Source: Drosophila pseudoobscura
Taxonomy: Eukaryota > Arthropoda > Insecta > Diptera > Drosophilidae
Length of the DNA stretch: 64,000 bases
NCBI RefSeq assembly: GCF_009870125.1
Contig: NC_046680.1
Coordinates: 16,077,501-16,141,500 of the forward strand
Direction of reading: 5' to 3'
The notes below the pieces were generated by a model. That model was not told where the DNA came from. It made no database searches and was given only the letters and a program-made list of their open reading frames with translations. The position numbers and the translations under genes are program-made. Every line of letters starts with the position of its first letter. Within the stretch, counting starts at the first letter, position 1. This document shows, in pieces, positions 24,731 through 36,666 of this stretch.

Positions 24731-27700
24731 ATCTGCCTTGTTGCCCTGTTTGTTTTCCACTTCAACTCCGCCTGATCCTGGGACCAGTACTGGGCATTGG
24801 ACTGGGTTCAACAAATTCATTCTATCTCATTCTGCCCCACACTTTTTTGTCTCTCCTTCCTTCTGCGCTCTCTCTTTCTCTTCCTATCCCTGTCTCTCTA
24901 TTATTCTGTCTTTTTCTGTTTCTGTGTGGCTTAGCATTTTCGGAGCCCAAGTCAAATAATGCGCTAACACATCATTTCACACTTAAATGCTGTAAAAATA
25001 TGCATAAAGATTTTTTCCCAATACATATCTACATTCATATATATGTCGGTATGTATATATAGCTCATTCGCATGTATATATGTATGCATGTAAATATATG
25101 TATGTGTGTGTGCCTTACTTACATTTCTCAATTGCTGTCGGTTGTCTCTCTCTCTATCGTTGGTATTGTTGTTGTTGTTGTCGTTGTTGCTGTACGTCGG
25201 CGGCAGCCAGCATCAATCTTTGTCCAGCATTCGGGCATCTTTCTTCTGTATCTTTTTTCTGGTGTTTGCTTTGCGCCCGTCGCCTCGCCTCGGGCCAAAA
25301 CACCTCAGCGGCAGCGCGCAGCAGTGACTGTTGTTGTTTCGGGTCTATTTTATATTTATTTCGTGCTTTGCTCACAAGTTGTTTCGGTTGGCTGGGTGGC
25401 TATGGGGCTGGGTGGCGGGGGGTGAGGAGCAAGGGCTAGGGCAAGGGCATGTGCGAGAGGCAGTCCAAAAATATGAACTCACACAGACAGAGGCAATACA
25501 ATTTTAGTTGACGTTGAGCAGGCACCAGGACAACAGTATATGTATGTGGGTGTATGAGTTTTTTGTGTGGGTGAAAGTGCGTGTGTATATTTTAAGTATC
25601 CTGTTTGCGCTGCTCCGCTGCTGCTGCTCTGCTGTGGCTTCTGTTGCCTACTTTCTGGCGCTCGCAGCCTCGTATTCTTTTTATTCGTCTCTTCTTTTCT
25701 CTTTTTGTTGCTTTCTTTAGTATTATTTGCGTAAATAGAATTTACGTGTTCTCGACACGTTGTGCCCGTTGATACTTGTGTATGGTGGGTTCAGGCATGC
25801 AGCATCCAATGCCGTTGTATTGGTAAATTAACTTTGATTACTAGCTGTTTGGCTTTTAACGGTTTTTTTTTATCTGGGCTTCCAAGCCAGCGCCAGTACA
25901 ATCCACAAAATAACGGTTTCGAGCAGCAAATACGAGTATATGTGTATGTATAATCCACTAGGATCCAGGTGCTAATAACAAGGTGCAGGTTACGGCTAAT
26001 TTATTGTCACATTCAAGGGGAAAACACTCTTCAATGCAACTCAATTCAATTCAATTCAATCGTTCGTTCATTTGCTGCTCTTTAATCTATTGTATTTTTG
26101 ATAAACTGTTCCTCTTATGTGGCTCAAATTTCACCTTGTTCTTCTCCTTCCTTTACATAAACGCGCCGTTTCAGCACTTCCTCTTAAGCCCGCTCCTCCT
26201 CCCTTCCTTTACTTTCCTTTCCTTTCACTGCTGCTGCTGCTGCTTCCAATGCTCCTACTTCGAGGATGGTGATGCCGATGTGGTCCTTGTTGTTGTTGCT
26301 GGCCACAACAGCTGCTGCTGCACGCGCCGCACTCGGATAGACGTGCTGCTGCCCACGACATAGAGGTATCGAAAGAGGCCCAAAGCCCACGACTATACCG
26401 TTATAACCATTTTAACATACCATCCACCATGAGTGGAAAAGTTGGATTCGAGTTGCGTTGGGTTTGAGCGGAATCGCCATCAAACCACCAACGCCACAAC
26501 AACAAGAGAGAGAGACAGAGAGAGAACGACGTTCGAACCTAAGGCTCATACTTGCAACGCAAAAATAGGTAAAAAAGCTATTTAGCCAAATGCTTGATAA
26601 ATAAATAAATTAGATATAATTTTGATACCTATACTATATATACATATATGATATATATTTCATATTAAATATTTACTCATACAGTTATATACTCGTACAG
26701 AATCTCTTGGTGATTAAACCAACTTATGAAATCATAGTGCGGAATCAAACAACGTATTAAATTCAACAAAACCTAACCCCTCTAAGAAAAATTCTCTCTT
26801 TCAAATAATCTCTATCTTAATTTTTCAAAGTTCTTAGAAACATTTAAAATTTCTAACATTGGTTCTACAATTTTGGTTGGTTGAAAAGTTTAAAAAATTT
26901 AGAAAGACTTAGAAAGTACGGCAACAGAAAAAAAAAAGGAGAAAAGAACTCAAACCAAAGATGGTTTGAGTGAAATTTTTTATGCGAACGGAACTTAACA
27001 CACTTAACCCCCTATATTTAAACAGGTAGCTAACTTAAGTAAATATTTCCAATTTACTTAAAAAAAATATCTTTCCACGATATCTTTCACCTGAACTGCG
27101 CTAATATGGTTCAGTTTCGTTATTTTTGTGGGGATATTACTGTGTTAAGCGTTCTCTGAAATTATATTCCTCGATTTTGATATTCGGTTTAATATTAATT
27201 ACTAGCTGGCGAGAACCCTGCAACCATACATACATATGTATCTATAGTTATAGACTCGCTCAACAGCATGACACGTGCCGCACAATCTAGGAAGAGAAAG
27301 CAGGGTGGTGGTCTACTTATGCACACTAAGCTTTTGTGTGACTGTAGTCAGTAGTTGTTGCCGACTTGCATTGTTGATTTGATTTATGACATCCTTACAA
27401 ACACATCACCCTTTCACAGATGAACATACCCTCCTCATTGGACCCCTTATCACAATCACAGTTCCTGGCGAACCTGAAACTACAAGCAAACATGAGGGGA
27501 AGGACAGCCTCTGGGGCCGAAGGGAAAGATACCCTAATCGATACCCGTTACTGTCCAAGTATTGTATTAACAAAACGTCAACAGGTGTATTTGAAATGTT
27601 CGCCTTTCGAGGGGATAGAGCACAGCCGTATTTACATGTGTGCAAAACGAACTATCATTAAATTAACCTCAATGCGCACTTTGTTCGCGGAAGATGCAAC

Positions 27701-27745
27701 TATTCAGTCGGCAATCGTTGGAGTTAAGCTTTCACAGTTACTTAC

Positions 27746-27951
27746 CGACTTCCGTCGAATCCATTGACTTGTGGAATCTAATCCGCTGTCGCTGGAGTGC
27801 CGCCGGCTGGAGTGTGCTTGGGAATGTCGAACAGAGGCATAGCACAGCAAAGGAAAGGTCGTTCTTTGCGATGGAAATTCCGGCCCTCTTGTTTTTTTAT
27901 GCAGAACTGTGGCCCGTGATTCAACGGGATTTCTGCGAGTGACTGATGGGG
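27746..27951 (-). CDS. Candidate alternative Corin exon
   Basis: This is a 206-nt open stretch with a good acceptor (GTTGACAG) and donor (GTCG then GTAAGT). It enters in phase 1 and leaves in phase 0. The reading frame gives a basic, Ser-rich peptide ending SSDSGLDSTSQWIRRKS, with a DSGxxS degron-like motif. It joins in frame from ATG G at 29820-29817, and in frame to the Corin exon starting at 16342 ([11 protein letters not shown]), giving a 70-residue alternative N-terminus. Splicing to the 17297 acceptor instead would hit a stop within 12 codons. This rests on splice signals and phase only. It could be a 5' UTR exon. Confidence 0.45.
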
Positions 27952-29816
27952 CTGTCAACTCAATAGACCTGCGCTGTGTGGGCGGGGGCGGAAGGAGCCT
28001 GTTGCATGCACGTGGCGCGCCACGACCTCTTCGTTTTTTTTATTTGCCAAACGGATTGAATTGTTTAAAACCCAAAATGCTCAACATAATTCAGTTTAAA
28101 GAGTGGCAGAGCATTAAGCTAAAAAGAGAACGAGGATTGTATGATAAGTATAAGGTATGATAAGGGCGGGAGAGGAGCCGTTTCCAGCGGCAACAAGAAG
28201 CCAAGTGATAAGGACTCTACAAGTTTCCACTGCTCGGCTCACTAATCGGATTTAATTTAATTAGTTGCCGCTGCGCTTCGTGTCTCAAAAGCGTTGCCTG
28301 GCAGGCGAGAAGAGGCAGGCGGCAACGGCAGCCTTCATGCTGCAGGAGCAGCAACCGGGGAGGGACCCGTTTCAGACGATACGCAGCTAACGGCAACAAC
28401 AGCAGAGCAGCCACCACATTGCAAAAGACAAGGCGAAGGCTAAGGGGAGAAAGGGAAAATCCCACGATGAAGAAAGAGGGAAAGAAAGAGAAATGGCCGC
28501 ATACCTCATAGCAAATTGTCAGGTGCTAAGCTATGATAAAGTACACTCAACAAAATATGTTGATCCCAAAAATACCCTGGAGATGGGGGTGAGGTGAGGA
28601 AATTTCCCTATCAAAACGCGCCTGATAAGAACATTTATTACATACATACACACAAGATGTACATATTTATACGAGGTGAGCCTTGCCGAGAGAGCCCCTT
28701 TCACGATAGCCCCTATTTGGCAGATCTGATGAAAGCAGGGTGCTTGGCGTAGGTGCTGGCTTACCTTTAACTTAATATACCTTGTGCTAACCGCAGGACA
28801 GGTCAGAGTTGGTTTTGAAAGTTGTATATATAGGTATGTATGTACATACATACATGAGTGGTATGGGTAAAGGGGAGGTCCAGGTAATTGAAACGCTTAT
28901 TTCAACAAAATTGGCATTCCCTGGAATACGTCTGCAGTTGTTGGTGTGCTTGTGTTTGGGTGGGATGGGGTGTTGTGGGTTGTGGGTTGTGCGGTTGGGT
29001 TTTTTGTTTATGGAAGTTTTATTGTTTAACTTTCCACTTTTCGTCCATGCGAGCCCCCGTACAAAAGGGGGAAAGGGCGCGTATGTTGGTATATACAAAC
29101 ATTCATACATGTATGTATATGTTTGCATGTGTATTGTGTGTGCTTTGGACCAAAGCTGAAATGGTCATAAAATTTAATGCGCTCATATTTAATGAAACAG
29201 GGGTGGAAAATATATAGATAGATCATTTTACCCTAACTCTGAAACTGATTGAAATTGAACTGTTTCGGCCTAAATGGGATGTCAACTAAAACCGCGGTAC
29301 AAAATGTATTTTTAGCCCTGCAAATAACCTGGAGCCAATATCTAAAAATCGAATTGTCAATAGATTATCTATTTACCATTAATTGATGTGTATTTAATTT
29401 ACTAGCTGCCACGAGTGGAAGGAATTTCCTTTATTCTATTTATGATAAAAATATTCCCATTCGTACCAGCATGGTATCAGAAAGGTGAGACACCCGATTC
29501 CTGTTAAGCACTATAAGTGAATGAATTCCGATACAGTTATTGTATACTGTAATCGCCCAAAAGAAACGACTTTTGGGAAGATTTTTTTTTTCGTAATAAA
29601 GTTTAAGCTAAGTGGAATATAATGTCTTAAAGATGGCAACGATTGATCGGTATGGGAATCATATATTTTGGGCCTTCCTTTCTCTTTATCGTTTATAAAA
29701 TTCACTTATAGCCGATATCTACTGTACTATTTGCAGTCGTTATTTACGTGAGCTCTCTCAACATTTTTTTAGATGAGCTGTCGGATTGTGTGCATAAAGA
29801 TTTCCATATTACTTAC
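27952..29816. other. Noncoding interval between two candidate Corin 5' exons
   Basis: About 1.9 kb with no supported gene. It contains GT-rich and TATG-rich stretches near 28830-28860 and 28930-29000, and only chance frames. Confidence 0.6.
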
Positions 29817-30058
29817 CCATGCTGATGGTGGGTGGACGGTGGGGCACAGCTTCCGTATGACGCGATACGCGATAAAGAACTTTGTTTTACTAATGGGTGA
29901 GTACGTCTGCACTAGGCGAGACAAATAGTCTAGGCGGGCCGGGCTTTTGCCCGCTATTGCGATCACTGCGAACTGGAAAGGAACTCGGCGTGGTGCGACA
30001 ATAGAACTCGCAGCTTAAGAGATTTACGATTCACGATAAAAAAAACCAACGTTAGCAA
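29817..30058 (-). other. Candidate first exon of a Corin transcript
   Basis: On the minus strand a strong donor (ATGG then GTAAGT) ends an exon whose last four bases are a start codon plus G. About 240 nt upstream of the donor the sequence reads TATAAATA. If this is the first exon, translation could start at 29820 and continue into the exon at 27951 (G joined to CC gives Met-Ala). Spliced instead to 17297, it would make only a seven-codon upstream ORF (MAQTIKP). Confidence 0.4.
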
Positions 30059-30085
30059 TCCGAATTTTAAAGGTATTTTCGCCAC

Positions 30086-30093
30086 TATTTATA
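30086..30093 (-). promoter_or_regulatory. TATA box, minus strand
   Basis: The minus strand reads CTATAAATAG here, a full TATA-box consensus. Transcription would begin about 30 bp further on, near 30058, matching the candidate first exon that ends at 29817. Confidence 0.45.
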
Positions 30094-30639
30094 GCTTCTG
30101 GAGCCAGCTTTTGCGAAGCTTGTGGTTAATAATTATACATATGTACATATATGTATTCTTTTTTTATTTTCCAATTTTCGCTTTCTAGGGCTTGTTTGTG
30201 ATAAGCTCGCGATTTGCTCAATAAACAGTCCCGGCCGTAGCGAGCGCGGGAGCGGAGACAGAGACGCCAAGCATCCGCGACACTTTATTGTGATTTTCTT
30301 GCGTTCCGTTCCCGCTTTTGTGCATTTAATAGGCACGAAAGAAAGAAGCAGAGCCCTGAGAAATTGGTCGCAATAACATACACAGTGGCGCGATACTTGA
30401 CTATGACCTTTATTCGAGTACTAGAGCCACCACGCAATGTTTTTTAGACAATTCTTGATTGATTTCGACTCTATGGTGATTTGATTATTCAAATTTTGGC
30501 TGTTGCGCCAGTATTATGAACTAAATCTAATTTATGAGTTCGATTGGCTCACAGCTGTTTCGTGTCTGAACTAGTTCACCATCGATGACAGCAAAAAAGT
30601 CGATTCCCGTTACAGCGATAGCATGGCAACCCTGCAAAT

Positions 30640-32290
30640 ACCAGCAACATTGACGGAACATTTTTATTAAAACCGTGTTTTCGTCAAAATAAAATACATG
30701 CGAGTACTAAAAAGTAATTAATCCTGATTAAAATTAATTCAACAATCATATAAAATTATCTGGGCAAAGCTGAGAGATCTAAATAGCTAGTAATATTCAA
30801 CGGAATATCAAAAACAAGGAATATGTAAAATAGAACTTGATTTCGTCAGTATATTTACGGTATATTTTTCAAATGAGATGGTATATTTTGAAATATTTCT
30901 GTGGGACGGTATATTTTAACGATAAGTCCGCGGTCACACTGCTGTCGATAGTGGGCACCATCGATAGTAGACGATAGGTTTTCGAAAAACATCGACAGTG
31001 CAATCGATAGTTCTCCAACTCTAGTTCAAAAAACATCGCTGACATTTAATAGTAGTTTAATTTTCAATGTTATATAGAATTCCAATAAATGCAAGTATTT
31101 CGAATAGGCCAATCATGTAGAAAATTGATTCATCAATCGTGAAAAATTGAGTGGGCATAGATAAAGGCCCGGTTGACAACATTTAAATCCTTGTCGCTCT
31201 CACATTCAAAAAAGTTCGATTTGGCGCGCACCACTCGGTATATTTTGTATATTTTGGTGCTGTTCTGAGGGTCATACTGTAGAAACTGGTTTTCGCCGGT
31301 GTGGTGTTTTTTAGTGCTAAATGGTATTTTTGTCATCTATTAATTTAATTTTCAATGTTTTATAGAAATCCAATAAACGCAAGTATTTCGAACAAACCAA
31401 TCATGTATAGAATTGATTCATCAATCGTACAAAATTGAGTGGGCATGGCTAAATATTCCATATAGATAGTATTATTCAACGGAACAAAGAATATGAGAAA
31501 ATTTGAATTTGCCGCAATTCGCCGCAGTTCGCCCCAGTTCGCCTTAGCAACAATGAGTCTCATTTCATACACAAAAGTTGCGGCAACATTTACTTGAAAA
31601 CCGTTTTTTGGTCAAAATAAAATACATAAAGGCAATTAAAAGATGCAATCTTGTAGAAAATGCATTTATCTATGGGATAAAGCTAAGTGGACAAATCTAT
31701 ATAGCTTGAAATATAGGCAATACCCGATTCGCCGCAGTTTCGCTATTGCAACAATGAGTCCCATTCCATACACAAATGTTGCTAATTCCATGCACACATA
31801 CCCTGGGGGAAAAGGATGTTATAGAATTGTGAATACGTTTGTCTTCCAAGGCTCAGTAGGTATCAGGATCGAGATAAATATATACAAGATACTAATAATA
31901 CACATGAATAAGTCAAAAAAATATCAATTTGAGAAAAGGTCTTAATAAATTACGTTTGATCTTCATATAAAATTAGCGAAATAGGGTGTACTAAGGGCTA
32001 TAGACGCATCACGTCTTCGAATACCAGCAACATTGCGACTCTTTTCTTTGTTGAACTTTTTCGTTTAACCCTTTTTTTACAATAAATACAATAAAAGCAA
32101 GTACTAAAAACTAACGAATTGTGTAGAAAATTGATTCATCAATGGGCTAAAATTATGTGGGCATGGCTAAATGTTCTATATAGCTAGTAATATTCAACCG
32201 AAGAAAGAAAACTGTAAAATCGAACTTCCATTCGTCAGTATATTTGCGGTATATTTTTAAATTGACAGAGTATATTTTATATTATTGTCA
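30640..32290 (+). repeat. Cluster of partial copies of an AT-rich repeat
   Basis: Several related fragments recur here. Shared words are GATTCATCAATCG/GG, GTGGGCATGGCTAAAT, TAGCTAGTAATATTCAAC, GTCAGTATATTT and GGTATATTTT. The copies start at about 30650, 31050, 31330, 31630 and 32040. Inverted relatives lie at 38755-39305. I see no coding capacity and no clear terminal repeats, so the class is undetermined (non-autonomous DNA element or local satellite-like family). Confidence 0.7.
30859..31012 (+). promoter_or_regulatory. Cluster of housekeeping core-promoter words inside the repeat
   Basis: Three GGTATATTTT words (30859, 30880, 30908) match Ohler motif 6. CGGTCACACTG (30931-30941) matches motif 1. 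Several ATCGATAG words that follow resemble DRE. Together they look like a Drosophila housekeeping promoter, but no gene follows within 1.5 kb. They may be carried by the repeat. Confidence 0.4.
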
Positions 32291-32339
32291 AATTTTTATT
32301 ATTATTGTCGCGTCGCGCCACCCACTCTCCGCCCACAAC

Positions 32340-32371
32340 AATTGATGTTCAATTGATGTTCAATTGATGTA
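32340..32371. repeat. ATTGATGTTCA tandem repeat
   Basis: Three head-to-tail 11-bp units of ATTGATGTTCA, about 160 bp upstream of the Get3 start. Confidence 0.9.
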
Positions 32372-32528
32372 AAAACAAGAATTACTCCAACATCTATTCC
32401 TTGACTCGGCAAGGCGGGCGGCCAAATAATCCTAGGCTACTCAAGAGTAGCATGGTAACTTAAAACCTAAAAAAAAATTCCTCATTTTACTTAATTTTCT
32501 TTCGCGTTATCTTGATTGGTTTGGCAAT

Positions 32529-33757
<1,229 letters not shown>

Positions 33758-33938
33758 GAAAAAATCCACAGAGTGTATGCATTACCACAAATACTTGTGA
33801 CTAACCGAATTATGTGTGAATTGGAATACTTCAAATAAATTATATTTATGGTCTCGGTCCCAAAGGATCCGTTCCTACGCGAAATACTCTACAAGGATTG
33901 ATACCACAAGCATTAACAACGTGCTAGCCTACAGAGCG

Positions 33939-36095
33939 TTAAAGTCCACCGCATGCCCGCTCCACTGGTACTGTATGGGGATGGTGGTTGCTTACAGACA
34001 TAAGCTTTTGATCTATACAAATCTTGGCGTAGCGCAGGTATTCGGTATCCCCTTGAACTACGGCCGACATGAGCAGCAGGAACTCGTACAGATTGACCTT
34101 TCCCTGTGCGTGGCAGTCGATGTCGCGTAGGACGTTGTGCATCAGATCGACGGGCACTTCCTTGACACCCATCGCCTTCATCGCCTTGCAGCAGTTGTTG
34201 ATTGTCACGTAGCCGGTGTTGTTCTCCTCTAGGCTCCTGAAGTGCGTCACATATTTCTGTACCTGCTGCACTGACATCTTAATGGGGACGCTGAGATGGA
34301 TGGGATCCTCGCTCAGCTGGCCCATTTGGGTATTGAGAAATCTGCGCGCATCGTCAATCTCCTTGGCCTTGCGCTCGTTGGACCACTTCAGCTCGCGGCC
34401 CATAACGTTCGCCACCTGTGGCAGGATCTCGTCCGCCACCTGCACATTGAGGAATGCCACGCGCAGCCGGCGGGCCACCATATCGACCAGTGTGCAGGCA
34501 TAGTCTTTCACGCCCTGCTTTACATCGGCCTCTATGTAGGGAAACTCCGAGTGTAGCCTCTTTCCGACTATGGGCCAACCTTTGCCGCTACTGGTGGCGT
34601 TGACGGCCACCTTGAAGGCATTGGAGCCGTACGTGTTCGCGAGATGCTCGGCGACTTCACGCTCCATGCCAAAGTCCCGCACCAACCGTATGAACATCCT
34701 TGGCGACCACCCATTGGCTCCATCAAGCTTGCAAGCGTCCGCCGTTACCGAATGTGGTCGGAGAACGTCTATATTGCCGTATTTAATGGCAGCGTTGACG
34801 GCCTTTTCGGCCAGCATGCGGAACGAGGACCAGGTGCCGCCCACAATGGAGACCATGTTCCTGGGACCCAGATTGACGACGTGATTCTTCAGTAGGGTGT
34901 TATTCAGTGATGCCGATTCGACCGGCATTGCCTTGAAGGCGCCCCAAACAGCAAGAACGTCGCACCGGCGCACATCGAAGTTGGGGCTGACAAAATGCTT
35001 GATTCCGTCCAGCAGGCACTGCACTTCTCGCTCCGACGGCTGCGGCTGTACAGACGTAGTTCCAGGCTCATCGAAGACTTCGTTGCTGGTTCCCACGAGA
35101 GTGTGTCCCTGCCAGGGAAGAAAGAATATCGAACCACCATTTTTCGTGTGGGGATCGAACACGCCGACATTCTCGGGACAGTAGAAACGCGGAAAGACGG
35201 CAATAGAACCCCAGCTGCTAGTGCATAGCGGCGCTGCCAAGGGATCCTCCATCAAGCGCACGCTGTCGCTCAAGTGTCCGGTGGCATTTATGACTATCTT
35301 CGCCCTTATCTTGTAGGACTTGCCCGTCAGCTGGTCAACGGCCTTGGCGCCGCCAATATTTCCATCCTTGTTCTTGATCAGATTTTCGACTTTCATGTGG
35401 TTGCAGATGTCTGCTCCGTAGCGGGCCGACGTCAATGCCACTGAGAGGCACATGCGGGCATCGTCATACTGCTTCTCGTAGAAGATAAAGGCTCCAAAGA
35501 GATCCCCTCTTCGCATTATTGGAAATATATCCACAGCCTCCTCGGCGCTGACATACTCGAAGCTCTTTGTTCCCTTAGGAGCCAGCATGTGGTACAAGCT
35601 TAGCTCCAGGTAGTAGAGGGGGGCCTGCCACCAGTGATGTATTGGAAGCATGATTGGCACTGGCTGGTTGAGATGCGGCGCCAGATTCCCAATACTGCTT
35701 CGTTCCATCAGAGAGCTCTGCACGCGCCGAAAGGCGGCACGATCGAAGCGCCTTATCGCCTGTTCCAAGTCCCTGAAGCCGCCGTGCAACAGCTTGCTGG
35801 ACTTGGATGAAGTGCCGCTGCCAAAGTCGTCGGCCTCGACTAGGGCCGTTTTAAGGCCCCGCGTGGCCGCATCCAGGGCGCAACCGGCTCCCACTGCGCC
35901 GCCGCCAATAATGAGGACATCGTACATGTTCGATTTGAAGGCGTCCAGGCAAAACTTGCGCGTGGGCAGCTCCCGCTTCATCTGTGGAATCTGCTCCACT
36001 CCGTTGGACATATCATCATATGAAAAATTGCTATTGGCCAGCTTGGAGCTGCCAAACATCACTGCCACCTGCAGGATCTTGGCCATTGTGGGCAA
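33939..36095 (-). CDS. Gpo2: Mitochondrial FAD glycerol-3-phosphate dehydrogenase (Gpo2-like)
   Basis: This flavoprotein oxidises sn-glycerol 3-phosphate to dihydroxyacetone phosphate at the outer face of the inner mitochondrial membrane and passes electrons to ubiquinone (glycerophosphate shuttle). A single coding exon encodes 718 residues. Visible parts: FAD Rossmann motif DVLIIGGGAVGAGCALDAAT (~58-77) with VEADDFGSGTSSKSSKLLHGG; the middle and C-terminal dehydrogenase domains; and two C-terminal EF-hands. Loops EENNTGYVTINN and DCHAQGKVNLYE both lack key acidic ligands, so calcium sensing may be weak. A 5' UTR acceptor lies at about 36163 (minus). Assignment to the Gpo2 paralogue rather than Gpo1 or Gpo3 rests on its neighbours Get3 and Cyt-b5. 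Confidence 0.9.
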   Translation of the reverse strand: MPTMAKILQVAVMFGSSKLANSNFSYDDMSNGVEQIPQMKRELPTRKFCLDAFKSNMYDVLIIGGGAVGAGCALDAATRGLKTALVEADDFGSGTSSKSSKLLHGGFRDLEQAIRRFDRAAFRRVQSSLMERSSIGNLAPHLNQPVPIMLPIHHWWQAPLYYLELSLYHMLAPKGTKSFEYVSAEEAVDIFPIMRRGDLFGAFIFYEKQYDDARMCLSVALTSARYGADICNHMKVENLIKNKDGNIGGAKAVDQLTGKSYKIRAKIVINATGHLSDSVRLMEDPLAAPLCTSSWGSIAVFPRFYCPENVGVFDPHTKNGGSIFFLPWQGHTLVGTSNEVFDEPGTTSVQPQPSEREVQCLLDGIKHFVSPNFDVRRCDVLAVWGAFKAMPVESASLNNTLLKNHVVNLGPRNMVSIVGGTWSSFRMLAEKAVNAAIKYGNIDVLRPHSVTADACKLDGANGWSPRMFIRLVRDFGMEREVAEHLANTYGSNAFKVAVNATSSGKGWPIVGKRLHSEFPYIEADVKQGVKDYACTLVDMVARRLRVAFLNVQVADEILPQVANVMGRELKWSNERKAKEIDDARRFLNTQMGQLSEDPIHLSVPIKMSVQQVQKYVTHFRSLEENNTGYVTINNCCKAMKAMGVKEVPVDLMHNVLRDIDCHAQGKVNLYEFLLLMSAVVQGDTEYLRYAKICIDQKLMSVSNHHPHTVPVERACGGL

Positions 36096-36666
36096 TGTTC
36101 TAGATCTGTCTGTGTTTGCGCCGGTCTACTTCCTTTCGGTTGAGAATATCCACTTGCAGCAGCTGAAATTTAGATATTTAAAATATTGAATTTTTAAATG
36201 GTTTCTCCCAGATAAACTAACAAATAAAACTGAATAAGTTTTTCATTTCTTTTTTTCTAAATCTGTTCAACGTACACACACATATTAGATGTTTTATTTT
36301 TTTATTTGGTTTTCGTTTTGTGTCGCAAAGTTAGAATATCATTAATAACAGAGCTCAAGCCAAGCCCACCGCCTGAAGGAATTACAAAGAGTAAGAGTAC
36401 AAAAGAAGGTCAAATGCTAAAAAACATCCAGCAGAATTATCTTTAAAACTTAGCAGAAATGTACTATAAAAAATCACTACGCCCTGCTTCTGCTCCTGTC
36501 CATGCAATCATCGGATCCCATTCCATTAACTAATCCTCTACAAGCGTCCGGGTCCAGACCGAGTGTGATTTGTAGACTGCGTGTATACCTAACTAAGTGG
36601 TAAGTGGGAGGAACGCACGGCCGTTCCGCTGAAGCAGGCGTAGTCTCTTCTGGCTCCTAATGTCTT

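Larger units (their letters stand above)
17298..27745. other. 10.4-kb noncoding interval upstream of Corin start exon
   Basis: No protein gene is supported here. Frames are short, low-complexity or antisense. A good minus-strand acceptor (TTGCAG) at 17298-17299 precedes the start-codon exon, so this stretch is probably Corin intron or upstream sequence. It includes simple repeats (CTACTCC near 19770-19803, TACTCG near 21640-21670, GT near 24703-24730, GTT near 25165, CTG near 26235). It also has patches such as 20520-20660 and 23380-23500 with clustered homeodomain-like TTTATGG/TTTATTAAA words, which may be enhancers. I see no transposon ends. Confidence 0.6.

Noticed and set aside
25165-25330. 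Gln-rich minus-strand frame near a GTT repeat
   Set aside because: The glutamines come from the simple repeat; there is no flanking domain or splice signal.
27386-27767. Plus-strand frames of 91 and 115 codons near 27.4-27.8 kb
   Set aside because: They overlap each other in different frames, lack splice or promoter context, and partly lie antisense to the better-supported minus-strand exon candidate.
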